This document shows positions 1-10,216 of a stretch of 64,000 nucleotides of DNA, piece by piece. Both the position numbers and the translations under genes were made by a program. Position 1 is the first letter of the stretch. Each line of letters opens with the position of its first letter. Under the pieces are notes generated by a model. It was not told where the DNA came from, searched no databases, and worked only from the letters and a program-made list of their open reading frames with translations. The stretch spans positions 35,355 to 99,354 of the forward strand of contig JAWKUI010000012.1 of NCBI GenBank assembly GCA_041398705.1, written 5' to 3'. This DNA comes from NORP259 sp041398705. Lineage in GTDB: Bacteria; Planctomycetota; UBA1135; GCA-002686595.

Positions 1-1184
1 CTCCCGGGCAGCCCGAGTTCCTTCGCCAACGCAGCCGCCGCCTCCCTGCGCCGGGCCAGGATCCGCACCTCGCGTCCGTGTTCGCGCAGGGCCAGCGCCG
101 CCGCCCGGGCCGCGCCGCCCGCGCCATGGACCCACGCCGGCCCCGGCGGCGCTTCGGCCCCGCGCTCCTCGAGCAACGCAGCCACCGCGCGCACGTCGGT
201 GTTGAAGGCGTGCCATCCGTCGGCGGCGCGCCGCAGGGTGTTGCAGGCGCCCGCCGCGCGGCTGTCCGCATCCCCGGTGCGCGCGGCGGTCAATGCGGCG
301 GACTTGAAGGGCATGGTCACCGCGAGCCCGCCGGGCTCCAGCGGTTCAATCGCGCCCCGCAGGCGCGCGAAGTCCCGGGCCACGAGCGGCACGTAGGCAA
401 TCCCCGTTTCCCCCGCCCGGTGGGCCGCGCCCTGCACCCAAGGCGACAGCGAATGCGCCACGTCGCTGCCCACCACCGCCTGCCAGCCGCGCACGTCTTC
501 CGGCCGCGCCGGGGCCACGATCCGACTCGCCCGCAAGGTGAATTGACCCGGCGCAGCCCCGAGCATGCCGTCGAAGGGCTGCGGCGCGTTGTACCACCAC
601 GCCCCGTGCCGGGCCCACGCGAGGACCCGCGTGGCCATACCGCCGGGTCCCATACAGAACACGGTTTGGCCGCCAGTTCCGGCAGGCAGGGACCAGAGGG
701 CCTGACAACGGTCGAGGGCCTCCTCGGCGTGTTCCGCATGGAAGACCCACTTCAAGCGATCGCCCGGCATGGCCGCCGTCCGCAGCTCTTCGAACGATTG
801 CCGCGCCGCCGCCGCGTCCGGGGGCAGCTCCTGGCCATGCCGCGAAAGCACCCGGCCGATGCGGCCGCGCAAGTGCGGCGCTCGCTCCGCCAGGCGCCAA
901 TCCACATCGAGCCAATCGGGCCCAAGCGCCGCCGCCGCGGTCAACCGCACGAGCACGTCTTCCCCATCGCCGAGCGCCGCACCGGGCCCGCCCGGCGGAT
1001 GCAAGGTCAAGATCACCGGCCGCGCCAGCCCGGCGAGCCAAGGTCCGAGGCCCGCGATCTCCGCGGCCCCCAGGTGATCGAGCCGCAGCTCGACCCGATC
1101 GGCATCCTCGATCTCGAGCCGCCGCTCGCGCGTATAGGTCTGCAACGCGGACAGACCCGCGGGCAACAGGCTCAACACGCGCAT
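1..1184 (-). CDS. aroDE: Bifunctional 3-dehydroquinate dehydratase (type I) / shikimate dehydrogenase, 3' end missing
   Basis: Fusion catalysing the third and fourth steps of the shikimate pathway in the cytoplasm. The first ~200 residues read as a type I dehydroquinase: VELRLDHL early, an HGQELPPD segment with a likely catalytic His, and DRLKWVF with the candidate Schiff-base Lys. The second half is AroE: GSDVAHSLSPWVQ, VTMPFK (substrate-binding Lys), AGACNTL, FNTDV, then the NADP loop GAGGAARA. The gene leaves the window at base 1 after about 394 codons, so the end of the NADP domain is missing. The ATG at 1184 lies 7 nt after the stop of the DUF2520 gene, implying one operon. The product was read by translating the reverse complement; the overlapping plus-strand open frame is its shadow. 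The same fusion order is known in plants and some bacteria. Confidence 0.9.
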   Translation of the reverse strand, partial: MRVLSLLPAGLSALQTYTRERRLEIEDADRVELRLDHLGAAEIAGLGPWLAGLARPVILTLHPPGGPGAALGDGEDVLVRLTAAAALGPDWLDVDWRLAERAPHLRGRIGRVLSRHGQELPPDAAAARQSFEELRTAAMPGDRLKWVFHAEHAEEALDRCQALWSLPAGTGGQTVFCMGPGGMATRVLAWARHGAWWYNAPQPFDGMLGAAPGQFTLRASRIVAPARPEDVRGWQAVVGSDVAHSLSPWVQGAAHRAGETGIAYVPLVARDFARLRGAIEPLEPGGLAVTMPFKSAALTAARTGDADSRAAGACNTLRRAADGWHAFNTDVRAVAALLEERGAEAPPGPAWVHGAGGAARAAALALREHGREVRILARRREAAAALAKELGLPG

Positions 1185-1191
1185 CGGCGGT

Positions 1192-2121
1192 TCAGCCCAC
1201 CCGGGCCGTGGCCAGGAAGGCCAGCATGCGATCGCGGTCGGCTTCCTTCAGGCTGCCGCGCTCGAACGCCATGTCGAGCATCGCGGGCAGCAGCGCCGAA
1301 TAGAGCTGCGCGCCTTCGGGGGTGAGCGCCTCCAGGTGGGCACGCACCACTTCCACGTCGCCCCGGGCCGACGGTCCCGTGAGCGCGTCGCGCGGTTCGA
1401 CTTCTTCGAGGTTCGTCGCCACGCTGCGCAGCAGTTGGATCAAACCCCGGCGCGCTGCATCGCGGTCGCCGAGCGCGCGTGCCATGCCGTCGAGCGAATA
1501 CTCGAACAGCACCCCGCAGCCGCCGGCGAGCAACGACGCCGCCGCGTGGTACGCCACCCGCGCATGGTCGGTTTCCAGTTCGGGCAGCACCCAACCGCCC
1601 AGCCACTGCGCCAGGCCCCGCGCCCGTTCGCGGGCGAGGCCGCTGCCCGCCACCGAGAACCCCACGCCGCGGAAGGCGCGAACGTCCGCCTTGCGCCGCA
1701 GGCTCACCAGCGGGTGCATACGCGCCACGTGGTACCCCGCCGCCTCGAGCGGCGCGAGCACTTCGGGACCGAGCGCGCCGCTGGCGTGCAGGACCACCGC
1801 GTCGTCGCGGTCGGCGGGATGCTGGGCGAGTTCCGCCGCGACCTCTTCCAAATCCGCGTCGCGCACCGCGAGCAGGATCGTGGCGAGTTCGCTGCACTCA
1901 TCGATGCCGTCGAGCAGTTGCACGGGATCGCTGTCCGGCTGCGGATCGAGCGAGCGGGCCACCGCGTCGCGCATGCGCACCGCCTGGCTGGCGCTGCGGG
2001 CCCAGACCGCGACGGGATGTCCCGGGTTCTGGGCAGCACAGGTGGCGGCAAAGGCGTGGGCCAGGGCACCGGCCCCCACCAGGCCGATCGGCTGGCTGGC
2101 ATCGAAAAGAGTGTCGCTCAT
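1192..2121 (-). CDS. DUF2520 / Rossmann-fold NAD(P)-binding protein
   Basis: 309 residues. The N-terminus carries a dinucleotide-binding fingerprint (IGLVGAGALAHAF) typical of the Rossmann-like domain that precedes DUF2520. A middle ARMHPLVSL stretch and an all-helical C-terminal half (about 180-300) fit the DUF2520 dimerisation domain. The family looks like 6-phosphogluconate or ketopantoate reductase-type dehydrogenases, but its reaction is not established. Because panC lies two genes upstream in the same operon, a role in pantothenate synthesis (for example ketopantoate reduction) is a reasonable but unproven guess. It is followed after 7 nt by aroDE and separated by 84 nt from ispE. Confidence 0.85.
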   Translation of the reverse strand: MSDTLFDASQPIGLVGAGALAHAFAATCAAQNPGHPVAVWARSASQAVRMRDAVARSLDPQPDSDPVQLLDGIDECSELATILLAVRDADLEEVAAELAQHPADRDDAVVLHASGALGPEVLAPLEAAGYHVARMHPLVSLRRKADVRAFRGVGFSVAGSGLARERARGLAQWLGGWVLPELETDHARVAYHAAASLLAGGCGVLFEYSLDGMARALGDRDAARRGLIQLLRSVATNLEEVEPRDALTGPSARGDVEVVRAHLEALTPEGAQLYSALLPAMLDMAFERGSLKEADRDRMLAFLATARVG

Positions 2122-2205
2122 GGTTTTGGTGACCGCAGGTGCACGCCGCAGGTCGCCCCTATTCTTGGGACCCGGGCGCGGCCAATGCCAGGGGCTGGGG
2201 CGAAT

Positions 2206-3156
2206 TCAGCCCACGGAAGGGTCGCCGGTGGCCCCAGAGCCACCCAACGCCGGACCGCACCACACCAACCGGGGCTTGCCCGGCAACGCTTCCAGACGTT
2301 CCGTCAGGATCGGCTCGCCCGCCCGCGCCGCGGCTTCGTCCGCGTACCACGTGTAGACGCTCGCGCCGCTGCCGCAGAGCTGAAGATCGTTCGGCGCGGC
2401 GCCCTCGAGGCCGCGTTGCCAAACGGCGAGCTCGGGAAAGGCGGCCAGGGCAGCGGCCTGCAGATCGTTGCACCGCTGCGCGCGCCAATCCGCCGGCACC
2501 CCGCCAGCGAGCGGCGTGCGCGGATGCGCGAGGGCGCCGTAAACCGCGCCCGTGGCACAGGCCACCGGAGGAGTGATCACCGCGAACCACGGCAAGGTGC
2601 CGCCCCACGCGAGTTCCGCCACCGGCGTTTCCCCGCGGCCTTCGAACCAGGCCATGGGCGCCCCTCCCTCGTGCAGCAAGCGGCCGAAGAAGGCGCAGTC
2701 GCTGCCGATCGCGTCGAGGGCAGCGTACAGGTCGCCCGACCCCGGCTCCCAGCCGCAGAGCCGCCAAAGGGCGGCGAGCCCCGCGGCGGCGTTGGAGCTG
2801 CCCCCGCCTAGGCCTGCCTGGCTTGGGATGTTCTTGTGCAGGTGCAGATGCAATCCCGACGCGCGCGCCGCGAGTTCGCGCCGACGCGTTTCGGGCAGCG
2901 CGGCGATGGCCTTGAGAACCAGGTTGCGGCCGTCGAGCGGGATGTCCGCGCTGGCGGCGGGGCCATCGATCGTAAGGCGCACCGTGCCGGGCGCCACGCC
3001 CTTGTCCCAGTCCAGCGTGAGTCGATCACACAGGGACAAAGCCACGAGCGCCGTGTGCACGGAATGGAAACCGTCGGCGCGCTTCGGGCCGACGCGCAAG
3101 GTCCAATTGATCTTCGCGGGACTGTCGATCGTCACCGCCCCCGCCGACGGGCTCAC
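2206..3156 (-). CDS. ispE: 4-(cytidine 5'-diphospho)-2-C-methyl-D-erythritol kinase
   Basis: GHMP-superfamily kinase that phosphorylates CDP-methylerythritol in the non-mevalonate isoprenoid pathway. Visible signatures are SPAKINWTLRV at the N-terminus (substrate Lys) and the glycine-rich ATP loop SQAGLGGGSSNAAAGL near residues 115-130. An LCGSGASVY segment near the C-terminus is the third GHMP motif. At 316 residues it is slightly longer than typical (~290). The start is a GTG that overlaps the panC stop by four bases (GTGA), which indicates translational coupling. Confidence 0.95.
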   Translation of the reverse strand: MSPSAGAVTIDSPAKINWTLRVGPKRADGFHSVHTALVALSLCDRLTLDWDKGVAPGTVRLTIDGPAASADIPLDGRNLVLKAIAALPETRRRELAARASGLHLHLHKNIPSQAGLGGGSSNAAAGLAALWRLCGWEPGSGDLYAALDAIGSDCAFFGRLLHEGGAPMAWFEGRGETPVAELAWGGTLPWFAVITPPVACATGAVYGALAHPRTPLAGGVPADWRAQRCNDLQAAALAAFPELAVWQRGLEGAAPNDLQLCGSGASVYTWYADEAAARAGEPILTERLEALPGKPRLVWCGPALGGSGATGDPSVG

Positions 3157-4088
3157 GCGATGCCCGCCCCGAACGGCAAGGGACCAGGTGCCTCCGGTTC
3201 GGAAGGCACCGGCGGAATCGAGAGTTCCATGTTGTCGATCAGACGAACGTCCCCCACCCGCGCGGCGATCAGCGCCACGGCGTGGTGCAGCGGGTGACTG
3301 ATCGGACCCGACTGGAAGTGGCGCGGATCACGCACCGCCGCGTACTCCACCTCAAGGTCCCCAAGGGCCAACACGGCGCGCATCATTTCCGACAAAACGT
3401 CGGGATGCCGCTCGCCCAGATTCCAAAGGGCCTGGGCCGCGTAGAGCGCGCGCGAGACGAACATCGCTCGGGCGCGGTGCTCGGGGGACAGGCGTTCGTT
3501 GCGCGACGAACGGGCCAGCCCCGAATCCTCGCGTAGGGTCGGGCAGACGTGGATCTCGGGACCGCCGAGGCGGGCGGCGAGGTCGCGCACCACCAAAGTC
3601 TGCTGATAGTCCTTCGCGCCGAAGTACGCGCGGGTGGCGCCGACGATCTCGAACAGGCGCCTGACGATGGTCGCGACCCCGGCGAAGTGACCGGGGCGGA
3701 AGGCCCCTTCGAGTCCCTCGGCGGACGGGCCGGGATCCTCGAGGAACTCCGGGTGCAGGTCGCCATCGGCCTTCAACCGGCCCGGGAAGAACTGCGCGAG
3801 CTCGCCGGTGAACGCCATGTGCGCCCCCGCCTGGTGCAGCAGTTCGCAGTCCCCTTCGAAATCGCGGCGGTAGTCCTGGAAGTCGCGCGCTTCGCCGAAC
3901 TGCAGCGGGTTGACGAAGATGCTCACGCAGACCACGTCGTTCTGCGCCGCGGCGGCGCGCACCAGGCTCAAGTGTCCCTCGTGCAGGGCCCCCATCGTGG
4001 GAACGAAGCCGATGCTGCGACCCTGTTCGCGCTGGGTGGCGCACCACGCGGCTGCATGTTCGGGATGGTGGTAAGCGATCCAGGTCAC
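3153..4088 (-). CDS. panC: Pantothenate synthetase
   Basis: Condenses pantoate and beta-alanine with ATP in the cytoplasm, giving pantothenate for coenzyme A. Diagnostic motifs in order: VPTMGALHEGHLSLV (HxGH nucleotide site), SIFVNPLQFG, FGAKDYQQ, and SSRNERLSP (the KMSKS-like loop). The open frame extends another 89 codons upstream, but that extension is Arg/Pro-rich shadow of folK. I place the start at the GTG at 4088, whose GTGA overlaps the folK stop, giving 311 residues (family ~280-310). It is directly followed by ispE, again with a GTGA overlap. Confidence 0.93.
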   Translation of the reverse strand: MTWIAYHHPEHAAAWCATQREQGRSIGFVPTMGALHEGHLSLVRAAAAQNDVVCVSIFVNPLQFGEARDFQDYRRDFEGDCELLHQAGAHMAFTGELAQFFPGRLKADGDLHPEFLEDPGPSAEGLEGAFRPGHFAGVATIVRRLFEIVGATRAYFGAKDYQQTLVVRDLAARLGGPEIHVCPTLREDSGLARSSRNERLSPEHRARAMFVSRALYAAQALWNLGERHPDVLSEMMRAVLALGDLEVEYAAVRDPRHFQSGPISHPLHHAVALIAARVGDVRLIDNMELSIPPVPSEPEAPGPLPFGAGIA

Positions 4089-4600
4089 GGGGCGGTGGGG
4101 CTCGGGGTGGCGACGAGGGCGGCGAGGTGTTGGGCGACGGTGCGGCCGGTGCCGGGGATGACGGCGTCCGGCGCGATCTGGGCCAGGGGTTCGAGCACGA
4201 AACGCCGCTGGGTCAGACGCGGATGCGGCAGGTGTAGGGGTTCGCCCTGGCGCACTTGCTCGCCGAACCAGAGCACGTCGAGATCGAGGGTGCGGGGGCC
4301 GTTGCGTACCCCGTCCGCGCGGTCCCGGCCGAAATGCCGTTCGAGCTCCTGGCACAACTCGAGCAGGGCCTCAGCGGTTAAGGTCGTCTCCACGAGCACA
4401 GCCCCGTTGAGATACTCCGGTTGCCCCGCGGGGCCCCCTTCGGCCGCCGTACGGAACCAGTCCGAACGGCGCAGGATGGTCACACCCGGCGCGCGGTCGA
4501 GGCGCGCCAACGCGCCCTTGAAGGTGCGTTCCACGTCGCCGAGGTTGCCGCCGATCGCCAGGGCGGCGAGAGTTCGCGGGTTCGATGCGGGTCGGTTCAT
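4085..4600 (-). CDS. folK: 2-amino-4-hydroxy-6-hydroxymethyldihydropteridine pyrophosphokinase
   Basis: HPPK transfers pyrophosphate from ATP to the pterin in folate synthesis. Signatures: LAIGGNLGD at the N-terminus, YLNGAVLVET in the middle, and GPRTLDLDVLWFG with the Mg-binding DxD, followed by LPHPRLTQRRFVLEPL. At 171 residues it matches the normal single-domain length (no fused FolB or FolP). It starts 9 nt after the pssA stop and overlaps panC by 4 nt. Confidence 0.95.
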   Translation of the reverse strand: MNRPASNPRTLAALAIGGNLGDVERTFKGALARLDRAPGVTILRRSDWFRTAAEGGPAGQPEYLNGAVLVETTLTAEALLELCQELERHFGRDRADGVRNGPRTLDLDVLWFGEQVRQGEPLHLPHPRLTQRRFVLEPLAQIAPDAVIPGTGRTVAQHLAALVATPSPTAP

Positions 4601-4609
4601 GGAAAGGGT

Positions 4610-5473
4610 TCAGCCCACTTTGCGCAGGGCTTCGTTCGAGCGGCTCGCCTTGTTGCGCCACGCGCCCCAAAGGCCGCGGCCGATGTAAAAGTAGCCGAGG
4701 AAAAACAGGAACGGCACGGGGGCCAAGTACAGGAGCAGGAGCAGGAAGATGAACTTGACGAGCGCCACTTGGCTGTTGCGCTCGCCTTCCGCCCGTGCGG
4801 TGGCATGCCGGTAGCGGATGTTGCTGACCATCAAGAGGCCGAGCAGCGGCAGCAACACGAACACCACGGGCTGCAGGTACTCGGTGGCCTGCATACGGAA
4901 ACTCTCCGGCAAGAACGCGAGTCCCCGGCCCACCGGGGTTGCGGCTTCTCCGCTGCCTTCGATGCCCCCCCCCAGGCTCAAGCACATGAGGATCGTCGCC
5001 ACGAGCGTTCCGGCCGCCGCCGGCGAGGGCAACCCCTGGAAGAAGCGGTGGTGCTCCTCCCCCGGCTCGGTGGTCAGGTTGAAGCGCGCCAGGCGCACCA
5101 CGGCCAGCAGCGAGTAGGCCGCCACCGCCAGGAAGTTGAGGCGCGGGTGAAACAACCCCTCGGCCTCGAGCATGGTTTTCGCCACCATCGCCGGCGCCAC
5201 CCCGAAGGTGATCGCATCGGCGAACGAGTCGAGCTGCGCGCCCATGGGGCTCGAACTGTCGGTCAGGCGGGCGACCTTGCCGTCGAGGGCGTCGAACACC
5301 AGGGCCAGCACCACCAGCCAGCACGACGATTCGAGCAGATGATGGTATTCCTGGGTCTTGGCCCCGGCCGCCAGCGCGTCGATCGCCTTCGAAATGGCGA
5401 GCAACCCGCAGCCGGCGTTGGCCAGGGTGAACATGGAGGGCAACAGGGCCACACTCGGGGTCGGGATCGCCAT
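4610..5473 (-). CDS. pssA: CDP-diacylglycerol-serine O-phosphatidyltransferase
   Basis: Integral membrane enzyme making phosphatidylserine from CDP-diacylglycerol and serine. It contains the CDP-alcohol phosphotransferase signature DG-x2-AR-x8-G-x3-D-x3-D, read here as DGKVAR ... GAQLDSFAD near residues 70-95. Several hydrophobic spans follow (including VVFVLLPLLGLLM and FIFLLLLLYLAPVPFLFFLGYF). The ATG at 5473 gives 287 residues; the same frame stays open far upstream, antisense to enolase, but that part is low-quality shadow sequence. First gene of the minus-strand housekeeping operon, divergent from eno across 162 nt. Confidence 0.9.
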   Translation of the reverse strand: MAIPTPSVALLPSMFTLANAGCGLLAISKAIDALAAGAKTQEYHHLLESSCWLVVLALVFDALDGKVARLTDSSSPMGAQLDSFADAITFGVAPAMVAKTMLEAEGLFHPRLNFLAVAAYSLLAVVRLARFNLTTEPGEEHHRFFQGLPSPAAAGTLVATILMCLSLGGGIEGSGEAATPVGRGLAFLPESFRMQATEYLQPVVFVLLPLLGLLMVSNIRYRHATARAEGERNSQVALVKFIFLLLLLYLAPVPFLFFLGYFYIGRGLWGAWRNKASRSNEALRKVG

Positions 5474-5635
5474 GGCGACCCAGTGTAAACCACCCGGCCC
5501 CCTTCTCCACGTTCTGGCAGGGAACTCCACGGCGCCCCGGGGATCCCGGCGCGGGTCACCACGGAGCCCCCGGGCCCGGATTCCCGCCCCTGGATCTGGG
5601 CCCGCCCCCCCGCGGTCCCTATCCTCTGGGCCACC

Positions 5636-6903
<1,268 letters not shown>

Positions 6904-6904
<1 letters not shown>

Positions 6905-7599
6905 TGTCCGGCGACGAGCGCATCGAAGGCGAAGCGCGCGAGCGTTTCCTGCGCGGTCTGCAAGCCGAAGCGGCCGATCGGGGCGACCCGATCGGCTGGT
7001 TCGAGCCCCTGTACGCCAAAGCCCTCGAGGGTCAGGTCGACGCGCCCTGGGAAGACGGCCAAGCCAACCCCATGCTGCGCGAGTGGCTCGAAATCCGCCG
7101 CCCCGACGGCCGCGGCAAACGCGCCCTCGAAGTGGGCTGCGGCTACGGCCACGGCGCCCGCCTGCTCGTCGAATCCGGCTACCGCGTCGACGCCGTTGAC
7201 CTGTCCGCCAGCGCCATCGCCCTGGCCCGCCAGCACAACAGCCACCCGGCCATCGACTTCGCCCAAGCCGACATGCTCGAACCCCCGCCGGAGTTCGAAC
7301 ACGCTTTCGACCTCATCGTCGAAATCTACACCCTGCAGGCCATTCCAGAAGACCTGCGCCAGCGCCTCACCCGCGTCCTCCCCCGCTGCCTCGCCCCCGG
7401 CGGCGAACTGCTCGTCATCTGCCGCGCCCGCGACGAACAGCAACCGGCCCAAGGCCCGCCGTGGCCCCTCGCCGAATCCGAAATACGCGCCCTGACGCAG
7501 ACCCCCGAAGGCCTCAAGCTCGTGCAACTCGAACGGTTCCACGACGGCGAAGATCCCCCGCGCGACCGGTTCCGGGCGCTCTTGCGGGCGCCGAATTAG
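6904..7599 (+). CDS. Class I SAM-dependent methyltransferase
   Basis: 231-residue cytoplasmic methyltransferase. Motif I is clear (ALEVGCGYGHGARLLVESGY), followed by the acidic ribose-binding end of beta-2 (VDAVDLSASAIALAR) and a motif II/III region (FDLIVEIYTLQAIP, then LAPGGELLVICRARDE). The segment before motif I (WFEPLYAKA near residues 30-40) resembles small-molecule or thiol methyltransferases, but the substrate cannot be told. It starts at the ATG sharing one base with the eno stop, so it is probably co-translated. Confidence 0.85.
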
Positions 7600-7640
7600 C
7601 CAGGTACGGAATCGGTTCGGCGAAGAGGGAGAACTTCAAC

Positions 7641-7664
7641 GGGGGGAGGCTCGCGCCTCCCCCC
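7641..7664. terminator. Bidirectional terminator-like hairpin
   Basis: Perfect 10-bp inverted repeat (GGGGGGAGGC / GCCTCCCCCC) with a 4-base loop, lying between the convergent methyltransferase gene and the secreted propeller gene. There is no long T tract on either side, so it may need Rho or act only as a transcript end-stabiliser. Confidence 0.65.
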
Positions 7665-7690
7665 GGAGTTTCAAGCATTCCTACTTAGTA

Positions 7691-9358
7691 CTACTGCACG
7701 GTGAACCCGATCGCAGGGGTCACATTGGCAGTCACTGCTCCATTGAGCCTGTCTCGGTGCAGACCTTGGAAGTAGATGGGGCTTTGCCCCAGACTAAACA
7801 GAGGAGACCAGTTTCCGTACCACGTTTGAATGTCCGCAAGCGATACAGGAATGGATGCAGCACCCGCAGAGTCCGCCGCCACGATGCCGACCACTTGATT
7901 CTGGCTTCCAAGGCAAAACTGTCCCAAACCATAGGCTACAGGATTGCTCGCCAATTCGTGGGAGGCGTAGAAGACCACGGTCACTCCGGCCGGAACATTG
8001 GAAGCTCCCAGCTCGATCGCTTGCGCACTGAGGACGGGAGAGAACCGCGCATCCAATTGCCCGACAGAGCCGCTAGAATTCGCAATCGGTACACAAACTT
8101 CAGTCCCTCCAAGGAAGTCCTCAGCCACTCCATTTTCCTCGAAGAGAAAGTGCTTGGTCGGGTAGTTGTTAAGCTGGCCCGCGTCAAATCGCAGGCTGAT
8201 GTAGTTCCCGCCAGGCGCGGAGAAGCTATCGGGAATTCCAATCGCCGAAGGCCCGGTCACACCAAGCCAGCTCGTTCCCGTCCACCCTAAGAGACACCAG
8301 TGATTCGTCGTCGCATTCCGGGCGAGGACCTGAGGATTCTGTGCGGGAAACTGGTCCGAACTAAGGTAGGTACCCACCACTCGGGCGTTGACATAGGGAT
8401 AGGGAATCACCGGGCCCGGTACTGGGTACCACGGTCCCAATTGATAGAGAGTCCCCCCAGAAAATGTATTGCCACCAACGGATAGCCAGTTACCCGCAAC
8501 ACCCAAACTCGAAACATCAGGCGGGCTAAACCGATACGTTTCTTGCAGATGGACGGGCATTCCATTGCCTTGGGAAAGGACATAGACAACGCACTTTGTC
8601 CCCACCGGGCGGCTGACAGCGAGATACTCGAAACCAAGCACGGAAGGGACCCGCGCCATAGACTCTCCGAAGCGGTAGTAACTACCAGCCCCCCCTTCAA
8701 GTACGCTTGACAGCCAAGTGGCTGGCGCCCCGGTTCCGGATTGTGCGCCCGAGAGATCGAACAAATGCAGGCGACTGAATGAGGAACCGTTTGTCCCCGA
8801 GCCCGTCGAAGGGTTGGAGACGACCGCGTAGAGGGTCCCCCCGAAATTCAGAAACTGAGCCGTCTCCCCGAATCTGGAGTCTCCATTGTTCAACCATACG
8901 TCTGACTGGCCCGCGGCCGCCCCAACTTGCTGCAAGTCGACCCGCTGATACCAGACACCGGCAACTCGTTCGATCAACCATACTTCCCATGAGCGATTGC
9001 TCGAGAATTGTGGAGAATGAAATCCGACCAGAGCAAACGAGCCCTGGATATCGAGGATCTTCCACTCCCCGGCTGCCATTCCTCCATAGGTGGGCGTGAG
9101 GAATCCGACTGGGGAAATGGTCGGCACACTATTGACTCCGGCGGAATAGTCGTACGTCACTATCTGGTTGTAGTACTCTTGCTGATAGTTCAAAACCGTC
9201 AGCGTCGTAGGGTTCTCCCAGTAGTGGTCACCGTGCTCTATCGCGGACGGATAGGCCTTGAAGTGGCCCAGCGCTGCCGTGGATTGTGCGGCCCCAGAGG
9301 AAGCCAACGCTCCTGCAGCTAGGAATGTCAGGAGTGGACGAAGAAAAGGCATGTTCAT
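7691..9358 (-). CDS. Secreted FG-GAP/beta-propeller-like protein
   Basis: 555 residues with a clear signal peptide (hydrophobic stretch ending in ASSGAAQS). The mature part has repeats of the integrin-like kind: FGETAQFLNFGGTLYAVVS and RFGESMARVPSVLGFEYLAV are each 'FG..' blocks followed by a beta strand, with no obvious catalytic motif. The last ~130 residues (from about SPVLSAQAIELGAS through FCLGSQNQVVGIV to IGFTVQ) align by eye with the end of the protein at 10217-11866, so the two are paralogues. Base composition is visibly poorer in G+C than both flanks. Exact function unknown; surface or cell-envelope location is inferred from the signal peptide. Confidence 0.75.
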   Translation of the reverse strand: MNMPFLRPLLTFLAAGALASSGAAQSTAALGHFKAYPSAIEHGDHYWENPTTLTVLNYQQEYYNQIVTYDYSAGVNSVPTISPVGFLTPTYGGMAAGEWKILDIQGSFALVGFHSPQFSSNRSWEVWLIERVAGVWYQRVDLQQVGAAAGQSDVWLNNGDSRFGETAQFLNFGGTLYAVVSNPSTGSGTNGSSFSRLHLFDLSGAQSGTGAPATWLSSVLEGGAGSYYRFGESMARVPSVLGFEYLAVSRPVGTKCVVYVLSQGNGMPVHLQETYRFSPPDVSSLGVAGNWLSVGGNTFSGGTLYQLGPWYPVPGPVIPYPYVNARVVGTYLSSDQFPAQNPQVLARNATTNHWCLLGWTGTSWLGVTGPSAIGIPDSFSAPGGNYISLRFDAGQLNNYPTKHFLFEENGVAEDFLGGTEVCVPIANSSGSVGQLDARFSPVLSAQAIELGASNVPAGVTVVFYASHELASNPVAYGLGQFCLGSQNQVVGIVAADSAGAASIPVSLADIQTWYGNWSPLFSLGQSPIYFQGLHRDRLNGAVTANVTPAIGFTVQ

Positions 9359-10216
9359 TTCTATCGAGATCTACGGAGAGTAGCCTTCAGGGAAGAGAGG
9401 GTGGAGTGGGCGCCGAAGCTCCCTGGACGATTGCACGCCGGCGTCGCAGGGAAGGCAGTGAGCGCGGAACACCTGATCAATGTTCTCCGACCATGTTTGG
9501 CCTCACACAAAGTCGAACTTCTTCCCAGGTCCCCGATGGACATGCATTTGCTCCAAAGATGCGGCCTCCTTGGGAGCCAGCAACGACATTCGACTTGTGC
9601 CTAGCGATTCGGACTATCTCCCCGTCCGCTTGCCCTTGCCGTGGTTCGATCGATCCCCGTGCGAGAGTGTGGGACTAGCGAACCAAGCTAGTTGCCTTTC
9701 CCGATAAAGCGTGAGCCGCAATGACAACGAATCTTGTTCGTTGGGGATAGATTCCAACTGGATGCCCCGCCACGGAATTCTATTACGCGGCTATCGCCCA
9801 GGGGAGGGCCGATGACTTGCCCCCTAACGGGGGAGGTCGCCGACTTTGCCATCTCTCCCACAGCACCCGAGCGACCCTAGGCTTCGAGAAAACGAGGCCT
9901 CACTCAGTATCGCAACTTTCCATCAGCCGTGCTCGAATCGACGAGGGGCAGACCTACTCCATAGATTTCATGGACAGCTCCACGTACCTGGCCATCAATC
10001 CGGCCGACTTGAGAAAAACGGCTGCTGAAGATCATTCAGCTCGCTCGGGGTTGTCAGGACTGCATGCCTCGCGCTCCGAATCCGATGCCATGAAAACCCT
10101 TGGACTCCTTCGACAGACTTCGAACTCGACGTTCACAATAGGCTCAAAACTTGCCGAGGGAGAAGGGGTAGCATCCTCCCTCCCCCTCTGCACTCGCCTT
10201 GTCAAAGATGTACTTG
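9359..10216. other. Long intergenic stretch, no supported gene
   Basis: About 860 bases between the two minus-strand propeller genes. Open frames exist on both strands (for example plus 9817-10230), but none has a recognisable fold, start context or codon pattern like the neighbours. The lower G+C continues through it. It presumably holds the promoter of the gene ending at 7691 and the 3' end signals of the gene ending at 10217. No tRNA, repeat array or insertion-sequence end was seen. Confidence 0.6.
10156..10182 (-). terminator. Possible terminator of the upstream propeller gene
   Basis: On the minus strand a 7-bp stem (GAGGGAG / CTCCCTC) lies about 35 nt after the stop codon at 10217 and is followed after a few bases by a TTTT run. 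The stem is short and the T run weak, so this is tentative. Confidence 0.4.

Noticed and set aside
78..1325. 415-codon plus-strand open frame at the left edge
   Set aside because: Arg/Pro-rich; the reverse strand in the same place encodes an unmistakable AroD-AroE protein.
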